Positions 1-11,443 are shown, numbered from the stretch's first letter. The stretch is DNA of 64,000 nucleotides from Isoetes taiwanensis (GCA_021234155.1 JAJEKV010000009.1:7925546-7989545), one strand, 5' to 3'. The notes: a model not told the origin generated them from the sequence alone. Numbers and translations are program-made.

Positions 1-738
1 AAATGATGTACGGTCATCCCACAAAAGAATTAGCACCCTAACACCTTCTGACGCCTTTCTCTTCAACAAATCACCCAAGGTCTCGTCAGAGGACATTCGA
101 TGAGGGTCACGCAAGAGGCAAATTTTAGTGTAAATTGACCATCCAGTGATGTAAATGAAATGCTTTGCTTCATTCATGGCCGTATAAATGTCCTCCCAAC
201 ATCTTGTAGGTTCATAATGGGTATGGCCTTCTAAACATATCTTAGGATGGAAATCATTTGGGGTATACGCAGTATGATAAAGTGTGACTTTGCAACCCTT
301 TTTTTGCTTGTAGTATGTGAAGGGAACACCTAGAAAAGAATAACCATCTTTTATACCTGCACCCCAACTCTCTTCCTCTTTGACATCTATGTAGTGCACT
401 TCCAAGCTCACATTTGATTTACCCCTTTTTCGCATCTTGCTATCCATAAGTGGATAAGGTCCTCGAAGTGGTTCCTTCGGAAGATCCTTAGTAAGGAGGA
501 TAGTTTTACCCAAGATTGGAGCACCAATTCTCTTGTCATGTTTGATGGTAACACGAATTTCCGAAGCATTATGTGCACAATATATGTGGAAACGCTCTTC
601 CCATTCTGGGTTTGATGTCCTTTCTTTGATCACGTGTGTCCTTTCAACTAGAGCGTTCGGAAGCTCAATGGTTGCATACGTGCGGCTGAGCCCAAGGGGA
701 AGGTGCAACTTACATCTGATGTTGCTGATTAGCTGCAT
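1..738 (-). CDS. PLD: Phospholipase D alpha-type, N-terminal part (cut by window edge)
   Basis: Hydrolyses phosphatidylcholine-type phospholipids to phosphatidic acid at membranes. Reading the minus strand from the ATG at 738-736, the frame stays open for about 245 codons to the window edge. It starts MQLISNIRRK-like (MQLISNIRCK here), has a C2 domain over roughly residues 1-105 (ERTSNPEWEERFHIYCAH, then KDLPKEPLRG), the PLD linker (SLEVHYIDVKEEESWG) and the start of the catalytic region (HFIYITGWSIYTKI, VLILLWDDRTSF). The first HKD motif would lie just outside the window. The same segment recurs at 16476-17215, but that copy has a 2-base insertion near codon 107 which is absent here, so this copy looks better preserved. 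The start is chosen because the protein begins there in both copies and the C2 fold needs no upstream sequence. A TTATTTAAAT box lies about 45 bases upstream. Whether the rest of this copy is intact cannot be seen. Confidence 0.8.
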   Translation of the reverse strand, partial: MQLISNIRCKLHLPLGLSRTYATIELPNALVERTHVIKERTSNPEWEERFHIYCAHNASEIRVTIKHDKRIGAPILGKTILLTKDLPKEPLRGPYPLMDSKMRKRGKSNVSLEVHYIDVKEEESWGAGIKDGYSFLGVPFTYYKQKKGCKVTLYHTAYTPNDFHPKICLEGHTHYEPTRCWEDIYTAMNEAKHFIYITGWSIYTKICLLRDPHRMSSDETLGDLLKRKASEGVRVLILLWDDRTSF

Positions 739-2035
739 GAAAAATTGGTGATTTGAAGATCAGCATGGCACTTATGCACATTGATTTAAATAAGGGGAGA
801 ATGTAGAAGAGGAAGAAGAAAATTCAATTTTTTCTTGGGTCATATAAGCACAAGATAGAATTTTTCCAAGGAAATTCTTTCTTCGATTAACCAAATTTTT
901 TAGGTCATGCCACAAATGATTTTTAGGTTTAGCTGCCGTTCAAGGCCTGGCCAGGCCGATGCAGCAAAGCAAGGGCAAGCCAGCTATGGCGCCGTTTTGC
1001 CAAGCGCCAGCCAGTATTGCGTACGATTCTTTCTGTTTTCTTATTTCATTGCAAAGATTTTGCTTGTTTCTGCATGTTCTTTTGCAGATTTGCATACATT
1101 TGCATGCTCTTGATTCATCAAACAATGCGAATCTTGAAGCCCATTTTGGTTTGCAGCAAAGCAAGGGGAGGGCTCGAATGCAGGAAAGCAAAATGGCGCC
1201 TCTTTTACAAAAGCCAGTCGGCTATGGCGGAGCCATTCCTTGAAATCATGTTTTGCAGACGCAGCTTCTAGTTTGAAACCTTTTGGTAAGGTCATCTATA
1301 TCTTGCCAAGATTCAGAGCATATTCGCTGCTAAGAAGGCTAAGAAAATATACAGGGTTTCCAGAGTATGATTTGAAAGGGGGTAGTAAGCAGCAATGGAG
1401 ATGTGCAGTGATTTCTCTCTCATAGCTACTAGATTTCTGATAAAGTTCTTCTGGGAAATCTAAAGCATATTCAGGTTTCTGTGCTTAGAAGACTTAACGC
1501 ATTTAATGATAGATAGAGTTTGCAGATCATTCAGATCGCCATGAACTCTAAGCCATAGCGGACATGATTGCAAGAGATGAGACTGCACCCGATCAGAATT
1601 AGGATTGAATCTCACCTTTCCAATGAAATTAGGCACACAGGCGCTAAATTGATGGAGATGCTCAGCTTCATAAATGGCCATATGCAGCGTCCCGTGCAAA
1701 AGAGGGCCCGTCGGCACCGGATCTTCCTGATCAAATGAATACGAAAAACAACTTGTCCACATCGAACCTTCCTGATCAAAGGAAAACGAAAAACAACTTA
1801 ATTCTACAAACACGACAGAAGCAAAAGCAAATTATGGGTATTAACATAAAAACAGGTGATACCTTCATATTTTTCATGGAAGATTGGCTAATTTGGAGCT
1901 ATTACAACCCAAAACCCTTGTTGGGCGGAAAGAATTGAATTCAATCGATAAATCTGTTGCAGATAACGGAATTCTTCCTTCTTTTTTGTCTCCCCTGACA
2001 GATTCCTCTGGAGCGCAAAATAATTTCACTACAAA

Positions 2036-2287
2036 AGCCCTGTTGGGCAGTATTGGGCGCAGATTTTGTATTCTGCTGCCGATCTGCAATCTATTAGCAT
2101 TATATCAGTTCAAAGCGCCCCAAACTTGTTATTCTTATTCTTTCACGAGTTGGACCATTGAAATGAAAAGCCTTTATGTCAAAATAAGTGCGCTGGATCC
2201 TTCGTAAGCCCTGTTGGGCAGTATTGGGCGCAGATTTTGTATTCTGCTGCCGATCTGCAATCTATTAGCATTATATCAGTTCAAAGC
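2036..2287. repeat. Dispersed tandem duplication of about 80 bp
   Basis: An 80-base stretch beginning AGCCCTGTTGGGCAGTATTG occurs at about 2035 and again at about 2207, ending both times in the same TATCAGTTCAAAG. The segment between them (2117-2200, from CGCCCCAAACTTG to TCAAAATAAGTGCG) is itself repeated at 2890-2957 plus 3140-3178, where it is split by the insertion at 2958-3139. Non-coding. Confidence 0.8.
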
Positions 2288-2957
2288 AGTGTATGGCAAA
2301 GTATTTGAAATGAATGGGAAATTTTCCTTCTAGCTTTAGGATGACCAGGCATCTGCAGATTTGAATGGGACCTATTCTACTAACAAAATTTTGGTTTGAT
2401 TTGAATGGGACCTATCCTACTAAGAAAATTTTGGTTCGGAAAATTTCCTTAGATCTCATAAACAAAGGATACTAAAACAAATTTGTAGCCTACAAAGAAA
2501 GCACAATATAGTGTTAGATTCTAGCAAAAATAACATAAACAGGTCATGTTCCTAGGAAAATGCGCCTTTAATGAGTAATATTTCATCAATGAGTAGCTTA
2601 TTGCACCAAAGTTAAGTGTCTTCCATATTACCTCCCTCTAACTCTAATGAGATGTGAAGTGTGCGTGTGGAACTTGTTCCTTGGTTCCTAAACTTATTCT
2701 TTACGAACTAACCATATTAAAAACTCCTATAACTTATTTTTTGTACCAGAAAAAATCCTACCTATAGAAAAATGAATCGGAAAAATCCTTATACGCCTTT
2801 TTTTGGATCTGCCATATATCCTACTATATTTCAAGTGAATCGGAAAATCATTTTTTGAACCGGAAATTCTGTGAAGCGCCTAGGACTTTGCCACACATAG
2901 GTTCAAAGCGCCCCAAACTTGTTATTCTTATTCTTTCACGAGTTGGACCATTGAAAA

Positions 2958-3139
2958 CGATCGTCTTATTTAACAACCACGGTCATGTTTGAACCAAAAA
3001 AAATACACGAGGTTTCTGTCGACTTAACGAATTTTTTAGTGAGTGTCATGTTAAAGCCACATTGAGAGAAAAAATACACGGAGTTTTTTATATTTCATGC
3101 TGGTTCAAACATGACCGTGGTTGTTAAATAAGACGCTCG
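2958..3139. mobile_element. Small terminal-inverted-repeat element (MULE-type MITE)
   Basis: A 182-base foldback. The left end reads CGATCGTCTTATTTAAC and the right end, on the other strand, reads CGAGCGTCTTATTTAAC; pairing continues for about 38 bases through GGTCATGTTTGAACC. A 9-base direct repeat CATTGAAAA flanks it (2949-2957 and 3140-3148), the target-duplication length of Mutator-like elements. The related segment at 2117-2200 runs straight across this point and acts as an approximate empty site. No coding capacity. Pieces of the right arm recur at 18540-18600 and 19170-19210, and the inner AAATACACGA-type sequence recurs near 20530. Confidence 0.7.
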
Positions 3140-3640
3140 CATTGAAAAGCCTTTCTGTCAAAATAAGTGCGCCGCACAGCACGTTGAAAATATATATTTT
3201 GGCCTCCCAACGAGAACCACCAACAACATTAAAAAAAGAAGCTTCTTCGCTTTGCAAAAATCTTGGATGCACATGCTTGCTGTTATGGCATACTTAAATT
3301 ATTCAAGTATAATGAATATTCCATCAGCATATGCATTTCTATTTATTTCAAAGACGTGTCTTTTGTCGGAACCATGGATGTTTTGGACTTTTCTCAAATT
3401 GTAAGGCTTCAATTTCTGCATCTTTCTTCACAACCATGTTTAGATGTTATAAGAAATGTCCTTAGGATGTGCCAGGCGACTTATCTAATGACCTTTTCAA
3501 AGTCATTAGATAGTCATCAAATCTTCTTCAAGTGGTCACATAATATTACGGCACAAACAATGGCCCTCTTCTTGGTGTGCTTTTGCCATCATTTGTGGCG
3601 TAAAATAAAGTTACCCTTAATGTGGGTAGTGGCAGTACCA

Positions 3641-4033
3641 TGGCCATTGGATATTCTATGGGATGGAATCACTAACCATTGAAATTGCGCCACATCACCA
3701 CATTATGCGTAACTTTCTTTTCCACGCATCATTTGCAAACGTCTTGCACTGCTACATAATGATATTTTGCCAATGTGCACTTAGAATATTTGCTCTATGC
3801 TAACCATGGAATAAGAAATACTGACATATTATGAGGTGCCCATAAAGATGTAAAACGAAATTGTAATATTTAATGGGCAAGATAACATCGAAGTTGAGGC
3901 TAAGTAAGAAAGTAGGAGATGAATTATTTGAATGGACATGTAGTGAGCACATAACATGAGCTAATGTCAAATATAGTGGCACAAGAGCTTTTATGATAGA
4001 TTGTCTTGCTGCTATGTTTAGTGGTTGGTTCAA
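3641..4033. other. Non-coding stretch, nothing recognised
   Basis: AT-rich DNA between the two duplicated blocks. Short open frames on both strands show no family signature. I see no promoter, RNA gene or repeat structure here that I can support. Confidence 0.4.
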
Positions 4034-6668
4034 AACTTGAGCTAATTTGAACAGGAGGAGGATCCACTGAGACCATTGGCATACACATAACATCAATTTC
4101 ATGGCAAAGAGATAATTACACAATTGTAGATGAAAACTCATAATGGGAGAGTTGTATTTTTAGACGAGTCACATGCTCCATAGACAAGCTATATTGATAA
4201 GAATCTCATGCGCAAGATTGATAAGATGCTATTGTTCTTCTTTTCATGCATCTACAGTGGACTAATAAGAAATTGTGTAGAGGATAGCATGAACATGCAT
4301 GTTGAATTCTAGCAAGATGTGCACTTATACTATTATGTTGACGTGTTAAATTTGCTATGCATTTAAGCAATGAACTTAAGTAATGTTATTGTGTCTGCAA
4401 CACAATAATTACACCCAATCTAGATTAATGGTAGACTGTGATAGATTGAGAGAATAAGGACTGGCATAACTAGAACTGGTATATGACACTCCCTCACAAA
4501 CAGACCAAACTATATGGGTCGAGCCTTCAAGAGGAGAGCCATGCTTTGTAACGATGTCTGCTGACTTATCTGCCCTGAATCCGTCTATATCTGAATTGTA
4601 TTTGCAAATGCTCAAATTCTTCTTCAATGTCTTCTCTACTATGAAGACACATATATGATCATATAGTGGCTCGCATGGAAGGACCAGCTCTACCATTTTA
4701 AGAGCCCCATCTTTGTTCTCCCTTGATTGCAAGACTACATCATATTTTGAGCCTGCCCTGATCACCGTTACATACCATTCACCTCCCTCGGGCAGAACTG
4801 CCTCTGCAACTCTTGATTGAGCTCACATGTTTTGATTGTGTCGTCATCAATGAGCTTGATGCTTCAGCAACTCCTTTGCTTCACGAACCTTTGCTTCAGC
4901 ACATGCCCTATGTAACCATCCACAAATCAAGAATGATAATGCTGATTTGAAGCTAAAGTTGCTGATGGATGGCTTCTATATACAAATAACCTCTCTGTCT
5001 TTTCATTTGCCTGGTTGCAGTGCAAAATTGCTAAAGCCCTACACATGATGCACACATAAACATGTGAAGAGACTCGGATTCTTTCTTTCTTTTTTTTTTT
5101 GACGGATGAAAGCCAAAAAGTTTATTAATCAGATAAAAGGTACAAAGTTTACATGTCTCATCTAACTGTGTAAGCACAAAGAAGATGCCACAGGAGCACG
5201 AGCCTGGAGCACAATGTGCTTACTCCAGAAAGGGAGACTAACGATAAGAATCAATTCGAAGATATTGGATCCAGATGAGTTCCATCATTTCTGAATCAAG
5301 AGAGGAGCATTCATAGGCTGTCAGTATCTTTTTCTGGGACACTGTAATAACACCATGTGCAGATGAATAAATGCCTTGGAAGATGTAGTGTCTGTGATGC
5401 TCCCATATCGACCATAGGAGCCAACCAGAACCAAGATGGAATGCCCTCTGTTTAGCTGAGGGCCATGGATTAGGATAGGACGCCAAGAGGATGCATCGGT
5501 AGTCCAAAGTACTGTTAAACAAGCCTTGTAGCCAAGACCACGCTGGTTGAACCTCTGGACAATCAAAGAGACAATGCTCAAGAGTCTCAACGGCTGAAAG
5601 GCAGAGCGGGCATACTGCAGATATGCGAGGATCATAGCGATGTCAGAAGGCATTAACGCGCAGGCACCTGTAGATAACCTGCCACCATAGTACAGAGACT
5701 TTAGGGTGGAGCAACCTATCCCAAAGCCATCGCCATGTACGACACAAAGTGCGATGTGGAACCTGTAGATGCCACCCATCTGGCAACTGGAAGAGCTGTG
5801 GTGCTAACAGAAGGCGATATTCTGATCTGACAAAGTGCTTGCCTTTGTGAATATTTTCATGACAGTCCCATGGCACTCTTTCAACAACACCAACTTGCAC
5901 TACAAGAGGCAAATGTTCTGTGACCTTCTCCCATAGAGACACATCCCAACGAGAGAGCAGGAACCTTGCCTGAAATTCAGGCCAGGATAGTAGGCGACCC
6001 GCTTCGTACCATGCTTGAATAGAGACAACGCCTGCCAGAATCCATCGTGTCTGTGTAAGGGGATGAACTGATGCTGCTAGTGGAGGTGCTGAGGGGTCTG
6101 GAGGCAGTGGTGCCCACAACCATGGAGTCTCCAATAGGGAGTGGATAGAGGGGCATGGCCAGAAAAGATGTTTGACTGCCTCCCATGCTGTCAACAAGCC
6201 ACGCAAAAATGGAGAAGCATTTGAAAAAGGCTGCAGGGTTTGAAATAATGCCCAAGGTAGGACTGGTTTGACAGCCTTTTTGCCTAGAGGGATACAATGA
6301 CTAAGAGCTTGTTTAAGAAGGCGTAGACCAGGAGAATCATCTTCACCATTCAGGAATCTCCAAATGAACTTTGAAATAAGGGCTTTGCTCTGCAGCGAGA
6401 AGTCCATCATACCCAAACCACCTGCCCATTTGGGAAGGATGCACTTCGACCACGCCACCTTAATCACAGCACCTTCCTCAGTACCCGCCCATATAAAGTT
6501 TCGAACTATTGCACTGAGCTCACGTACTTTGTTCTGCGGGGTTAGCAGTATGGATGCCATATAAACATGGGTACTACTAAGGACTGACTTAGCCACTGTA
6601 ATGCGACCCGCAAGAGACAACTTTGCGGTGGACCACCAGAACAAGTGCTTCTCCAAACCCTTAATGAT
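4034..6668. repeat. Segmental duplication, copy C1 (partner 35915-39396)
   Basis: From AACTTGAGCTAATTTGAAC at 4034 this block matches 35915 onward through an unidentified coding fragment and most of a minus-strand LINE, up to TAATGAT at 6668/39396 where the partner changes to unrelated sequence. Differences are the 775-base insertion at 36071-36845 found only in C2, about 70 bases around 37743-37815 missing from C1, and scattered substitutions. Because both copies share flanks, the LINE was inserted before the duplication. Confidence 0.9.
4409..4820 (-). pseudogene. Unidentified coding-like fragment, copy 1
   Basis: The minus strand holds an open stretch of about 120 residues with balanced amino-acid use, reading EGGEWYVTVIRAGSKYD, then VVLQSRENKDGALKMVEL and EPLYDHICVFIVEKT, with a serine-rich tail. 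Copy 2 is at 37070-37500. The conserved reading frame in two diverged copies suggests real protein ancestry, but I do not recognise the family. It lies 3' of the LINE tail on the same strand, so it could be flanking host sequence or transduced DNA. No catalytic motif, membrane segment or signal peptide is evident. Confidence 0.4.
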
Positions 6669-7862
6669 ATCCTCCCATGCAGCTCCCATAGTAACATGGA
6701 TGCCAACTGGAATCCCCAACAACTTGATGGCTTGTCCATGCGCAAGTAATTTCCATGGATAATCATGTACACATGCCGGAGTCGAAATATCCAATGTTCA
6801 TAAAGCTGTACACTTCTACCACCCCACAAGGACATCAGAAGCAAGTGAAAAAGTGTCTAAGAGCAATTTAGCAGCTGCAAGATTCTCAGCATTAGTGACT
6901 AGAAAGAGGAACGTATCCTCTGCATATTGATTGCAAACCTCTTGTGTGCCATCCTCCATTGCAAGACCATGGAGAAGTCCCTCTGTGGTTGCGACGGTGA
7001 ATAACTGTGACAAAGCCTCTGCAACAATTGTGAAAAACAGTGGTGCTAAAGGGCATCCCTGGCGAATACTACGACCAAGTGAGAAGGCATCTGACGGCTC
7101 ACCATGGAACATAAACAATCGCCCAAGCAGAGACATGCAGCTTCATAACATCTGATGTGAATTGTTCCCCGAATCCAGTCTTAGTAGAGAGCGACGCATG
7201 AATTCCCAGCTAACACTGTCATAAGCCTTTGCAAAATCAAGCTTAAGGTATACAATTGGAAGGTTTTGCTTACGTGCCCAATAAATTCCTTCGTAAGCAG
7301 CAGCAACGTTGTTCAGAATGCATCATTTTGGAAGAAAACCTGATTGGGTTGTTGAGATGGACTCTGCCAAGATGTCCTTCACCCGCTCTGCAAAAGCCTT
7401 GGCAAAGATCTTATATACATATGACAATAAAGTGAGGGGTCACCAGTCTGAAATAGTCTGAGGGTCCTTGACCTTGGGGATGAGTGAGATGGCATCTGTG
7501 TTAAGAATCCTATTCAAAGCAGTGGACCACCGAAAGTCACAGAAAGCATCATACACATCTAGCTCCAACCATTCCCAAAACTCCTGGAAGAACTCAATTG
7601 GCAAACCATCCAAACCCGGGCATTTGCCTCTTTTCAATTCAAAGACTGCCGAACCCAAATCATCAACTGTCATAGCCGCCTTAAGTGACACGCGCTGCTC
7701 GTCAGAGATGATGGGGGAAATCCTAGACAAAATGGCATCTCGCATTTCTGATTGAAAGGGAAGATGTTTCTCAGCAAAGAAAGTCTGAAAATGGCTATGC
7801 AGATATTGCTTGAGTTCAGTTGGCTTTGTTAGCACCGAACCATCCGGCAAAAGCAATGAGGA
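5088..7862 (-). mobile_element. L1-type LINE, 5'-truncated, copy 1
   Basis: On the minus strand the element ends in an A tail (T run at 5088-5100) preceded by AATAAACTTTTTGGC and extends back to about 7862, where a tandem repeat begins. Only the reverse-transcriptase and C-terminal zinc-knuckle parts of ORF2 remain; no endonuclease domain is present. It sits inside duplicated block C1. No target-site duplication could be identified at its ends. Confidence 0.85.
5238..7862 (-). pseudogene. LINE reverse transcriptase (ORF2 relic)
   Basis: From 5' to 3' on the minus strand: RT fingers (ELKRGKCPGLDGLPIEFF, ISLIPKVKDPQTISDW at 7440-7862), then a break, RT palm and motif B (SIRQGCPLAPLFF) and the active-site box at 6816-7136, the thumb (IKLLGIPVG, LSLAGRITVAKSVLSSTHVY) and the zf-RVT zinc region at 5238-6794. 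The active-site box reads YAED where the family has YADD, so an aspartate is replaced. The frame is broken around 7140-7440, near 6800 and by a TGA at about 5642; copy 2 has CGA (Arg) at that TGA. Non-functional. Confidence 0.85.
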
Positions 7863-8082
7863 CAATTACGAACAAAGCTCATGCATTTTGCTGATTTGCA
7901 TGTTACAGGCCCTTGCATGCTGTTTGAAGGTAACATTTTGCTTTTTTCTATTCCTTCCAAGTGATACTTGTTGTGTCAATTACGAACAAAGCTCATGCAT
8001 TTTGCTGATTTGCATGTTGCAGGCCCTTGCATGCCGTTTGCTGGTAACATTTTGCTTTTTTCTATTCCTTGTAAGTGATTTA
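7863..8082. repeat. Two tandem 114-bp repeats
   Basis: CAATTACGAACAAAGCTCAT starts at 7863 and again at 7977; both units run through GCATTTTGCTGATTTGCATG and TTTTGCTTTTTTCTATTCC with a few substitutions. They abut the truncated LINE end. Non-coding. Confidence 0.85.
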
Positions 8083-8690
8083 GCACTAACACAACTATCG
8101 CAGCTGTATAATCTGATCTTTCACAACCAACCAACATCTACAAATGATTCAATCTCGATTTACGGTCAATACCTTGCCATAGCATTTTACAAATGATATT
8201 CCAAGTGATTTACCCCCTCTTCTCTTATCTTTCAGCTCAGAATCTTAGTCCCTTGCACGACTTGAGCATAGGTTTAAGGAAAACCGGCATCAGCAGAAAT
8301 GTTAGTAGAATGACCATCCTAGATCCGGCCATGGCCGCTCCAAAACTCCACTGCAAAACCTAAACGTCACATTTAGAGGAGGGAATCGATTTCGATGAGT
8401 AGCTAAACCCAAATGGAATAATAATTACAAGAAATTTATCGTGGCGCCGCCGCGAACATTTCTCTTTTTCTAGTGGGATCATAGTTGAGCAGATAATCAC
8501 ACCCTGCATCAAAATGAGATCCAGCTTATTGCTGATGAACAAATTCAAGGATTGCTTGCAGAGGAAGATCACATGTGTGGAAGTAAAAATGCTCTTTCTC
8601 TGAATTCAGAAAAACTAAAATTAATGTACGTGTCAAGCTGTGGGCTCTTCTCAGCCCAGAAATATTAGACATCCAATTTTTTAAGAACAA
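8083..8690. other. Non-coding stretch, nothing recognised
   Basis: No convincing coding frame, RNA gene or repeat was seen between the 114-bp repeats and the 370-bp repeats. Short frames on both strands lack any family signature. Confidence 0.4.
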
Positions 8691-9620
8691 AATGTCGTCG
8701 ATTCGCGTAGCGAATCGGCATTCTTGCTCAAGACGAGCATGCATGCATTGCATGCGTTGCATGCATCGCATGCGTTTTGGGCCGTTCATCAGGTTGGGCG
8801 TTTGCTACTTATTGCAGAATTCTTCATCAACGTTTCATCGGCGCTTCCTCTTCTCTCAGCAGTACCTTATTCTCTTTGAATTGTTTCCAGGCGGGGGAGG
8901 GGCTTCTTCCTGCCTGGTTTGACCAATTTGGCGTTGCTTTCCTGCTGTCCTTTCCGGCCTTTAGCCTTCATCCTGTGACCTTCGTCCTCGATCCTAGTTT
9001 GTTAAGGAAGTCCTTTGGTATTCGGGCGCTTTGTTGGTTTCATGCGAGTCGCAGTGCAAGAATGTCGTCGATTCACGTAGCGAATCGGCATTCTTGCTCA
9101 AGACGAGCATGCATGCATTGCATGCGTCGCATGCATGCATCGCATGCGTTTTGGGCCGTTCATCAGGTTGGGCGTTTGCTACTTATTGCAGAATTCTTCA
9201 TTAACGTTTCATCGGCGCTTCCTCTTCTCTCTCAGCAGTACCTTATTCTCTTTGAATTGTTTCCAGGCAGGGGAGGGCCTTCTTCCTGCCTGGTTTGGCC
9301 AATTTGGCGTTTCTTTCATGCTGTCCTTTCTCGGCCTTTAGCCTTCATCCTGTGACCTTCGTCCTCGATCCTAGCTTGTTAAGGAAGTCCTTTGGTATTC
9401 GGGCGGTTTGTTGGTTTCATGCGAGTCCCATTCTAGAATCCCATCGATCCGAGACATCGGATCGCCATTCTAGAATGGGACGAGCATGCCTGTTTTGCAT
9501 GCATGCGGGCGACGCATGCCCGTTCTGGTTGGGAGTTCGCTATTTTAGGCGCATTTACGCCCGACTTCTCATCGGCGCTTCCTCTTCTCTCTCGGCAGCA
9601 TTACCTTATTCTCTTTGAAC
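8691..9620. repeat. Tandem repeats of about 370 bp with a hairpin at the head
   Basis: Unit 1 (8691-9060) and unit 2 (9061-9426) are near-identical; unit 3 (from 9427) is diverged and shorter but keeps GCGCTTCCTCTTCTCTC and ACCTTATTCTCTTTGAA. Each unit opens with an inverted repeat: CGATTCGC-gta-GCGAATCG in unit 1 and CGATCCGA-gaca-TCGGATCG inside a longer CCCATTCTAGAAT stem in unit 3. Each is followed by a run of GCATGC/CATGCATG palindromes. Open frames through the units are a by-product of repetition and do not resemble a known protein. Which element these repeats belong to is unknown. Confidence 0.85.
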
Positions 9621-9813
9621 CCACCCTCCCCTTCTTTGTTATTGTATTTTTATCGCGTGGCACGCGCGTAATCAGCCCCTCCACTTTGGGAGGTTTGTTT
9701 TGTCTTGTCGTTTTGTTGGTGATGTGCAGGTACAGGTTCGCGAGCGGCTTTTCCATTCGTGGGTTTTGGGAGCGATTTTTATGCCTTACGTTTGTCCAAG
9801 CCCCTTGCCGAAG

Positions 9814-9877
9814 GCTTATCACTAGGGTTTTTCCTCGAAAACCCGAAAGGGCGGGGTTTTTTAATCCCGGTGATAAG
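9814..9877. other. Imperfect hairpin
   Basis: CTTATCACTAGGG pairs with CCCGGTGATAAG across a loop that itself contains a smaller CCCG/CGGG stem with flanking T runs. It could be a transposon terminus or a chance structure; no partner copy is in the window. Confidence 0.35.
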
Positions 9878-9889
9878 TTTTTGGCAGGT

Positions 9890-11340
9890 ACACTAGCCCA
9901 GTCTCTATTAGCATTGTATTTTGTTGGGGTCCAAATGATATAATTGGATTTTCCCTTTATTTTTGATGGGTAGTTCGCATGTGTGCGGCTACCCACTATC
10001 CACCATTGTAGAAAATCTGCTGAGATGAATGAGAAGCAAGTCTAAGTCGAGTCTGCAAGAATAGACTGCTTTACATAGGTAGTGATAAGATTTCCAAATT
10101 AGACTCAGATACTCAACAAATACCAAAAAAGCCTTTATTAAACATTTTATATAGTTTGCTAGTTCTTAATTTTTCATCAACTTACGAAAAACGCTCAACA
10201 AAGAAATCCTTGCCAAATATGTATAAAATGTTGCATTCTCGACATTTCTTAAATAGTGAAAGACAATTTCATAATTTTCCAAACAATACTTATAGATTAG
10301 GAATTTCCATTTGTCAAGCAAGGCATTCATATGGGATAATCTTGGACAATTTGGATCAAGCAACTTCAAATTATGAGAAATTCTCAGACAATCTTGAGCT
10401 ATTGGACGAAGCAATTTTAAATCGATTGGACCAAGCAATTTTAGATCGAGAAAAACACAGCTGGAGTAAAACAATGCAAGAACTCTAAAAGAATGCAAGA
10501 AATAAACTGGAAAATATGAGGGTACATGCATTTATGGACCCTAAAAATTGCAATGCAAGAATCACATTAAGGCCCATCACATTATTTTATATGCTCATTT
10601 CGAGCATAACATTTTTACTTGTCATTTTGTAATACTAAGGGCTTCTTGGTAGATTAACGGTTTAGCAGAACTTTTGAACACGACTTATTTAAGCTTCTGG
10701 CAAAATTCGTACCAATTTGAATTTGGAGGCCAAATCGTCCACTTTATGTACTTGCAGATTTGTTGCTTGGTTAAAAATGAGCCTAAAAAGAACAGCCTGT
10801 AGCATCACATGCCCCGCTGATTCGTCTAATTTAGGTGCTTCTGCTGATTTGTGTACTTCGATATTTATTGAAGCAATGCCACCATTTTTCCCTTTTGGGG
10901 GATTCTTTGGTGAACTGTCCAGATGCCATCATATTAGGATACCTACAATCAGTATCCAAAAATTATCCTTGAATTATCAAATAGCACCAAATATTCATGC
11001 TAGTTTGGTTATATCTGTCAATCATCCCGGGGGGGTTTTATTAACAACCCAACAATCTCATTAATGGTGATCATCCTATGTGAAGCAAGAGCTGCATTGT
11101 GATCTCTTAGATTTGCATGTGAGTTTCCAACTAAATTCCTCCGATATAGTGGCAATATCATTGAGCCAATGACAGACACATATGATATTCCTTTGCTACT
11201 TTCTCACCAGCAATTTCAATGTGCCCAATTTTTTATGACAGTAGAAAGGTCTATTCCTGTAGTTCATAACAAAACTTCCATGATTTCCTCTTCACTTCCA
11301 TGGACATGACCATCTTGTTTGGCCTTGTAGAGACAAATAA
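9890..11340. other. Non-coding stretch, no gene recognised
   Basis: AT-rich sequence. Around 10330-10460 short imperfect repeats of the type GACCAAGCAATTTTA give a frame with recurring LDQAI words, which I do not consider a gene. No splice-consistent coding signal or RNA gene was identified. Confidence 0.35.
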
Positions 11341-11443
11341 ATTCTTTTATACATGACAGCAATTGACTTGCATCAATATGTTTCTGCCACACACAAGTGA
11401 CTTGTGTTTTCCGTGCATCCTTGTGTTTTCCGTGCATCCTTGA

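Larger units (their letters stand above)
1..3640. repeat. Segmental duplication, copy A (partner 16476-19520)
   Basis: The first bases of the window match 16476 onward almost base for base, and the match continues through the PLD start, its upstream region and non-coding DNA to about 3.6 kb (the region with CTTGGATGCACATGCTTGCT at 3263 recurs at about 18740, 18805 and 19337). Indels separate the copies, including a long GAA run present only in copy B and the loss in B of most of the 2958-3139 insertion. Copy A often has CA or TG where B has CG (for example near 117 and 710). No other gene is visible in 740-3640. Confidence 0.85.

Noticed and set aside
3470-3520. Perfect 11-bp stem hairpin (TATCTAATGAC/GTCATTAGATA)
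   Set aside because: It is lost in the duplicate copy and has no T run or other context; probably chance or a small insertion footprint.
10156-10531. Frame with LDQAI repeats as a small gene
   Set aside because: It is caused by short AT-rich direct repeats; both strands are open and no family signature is seen.
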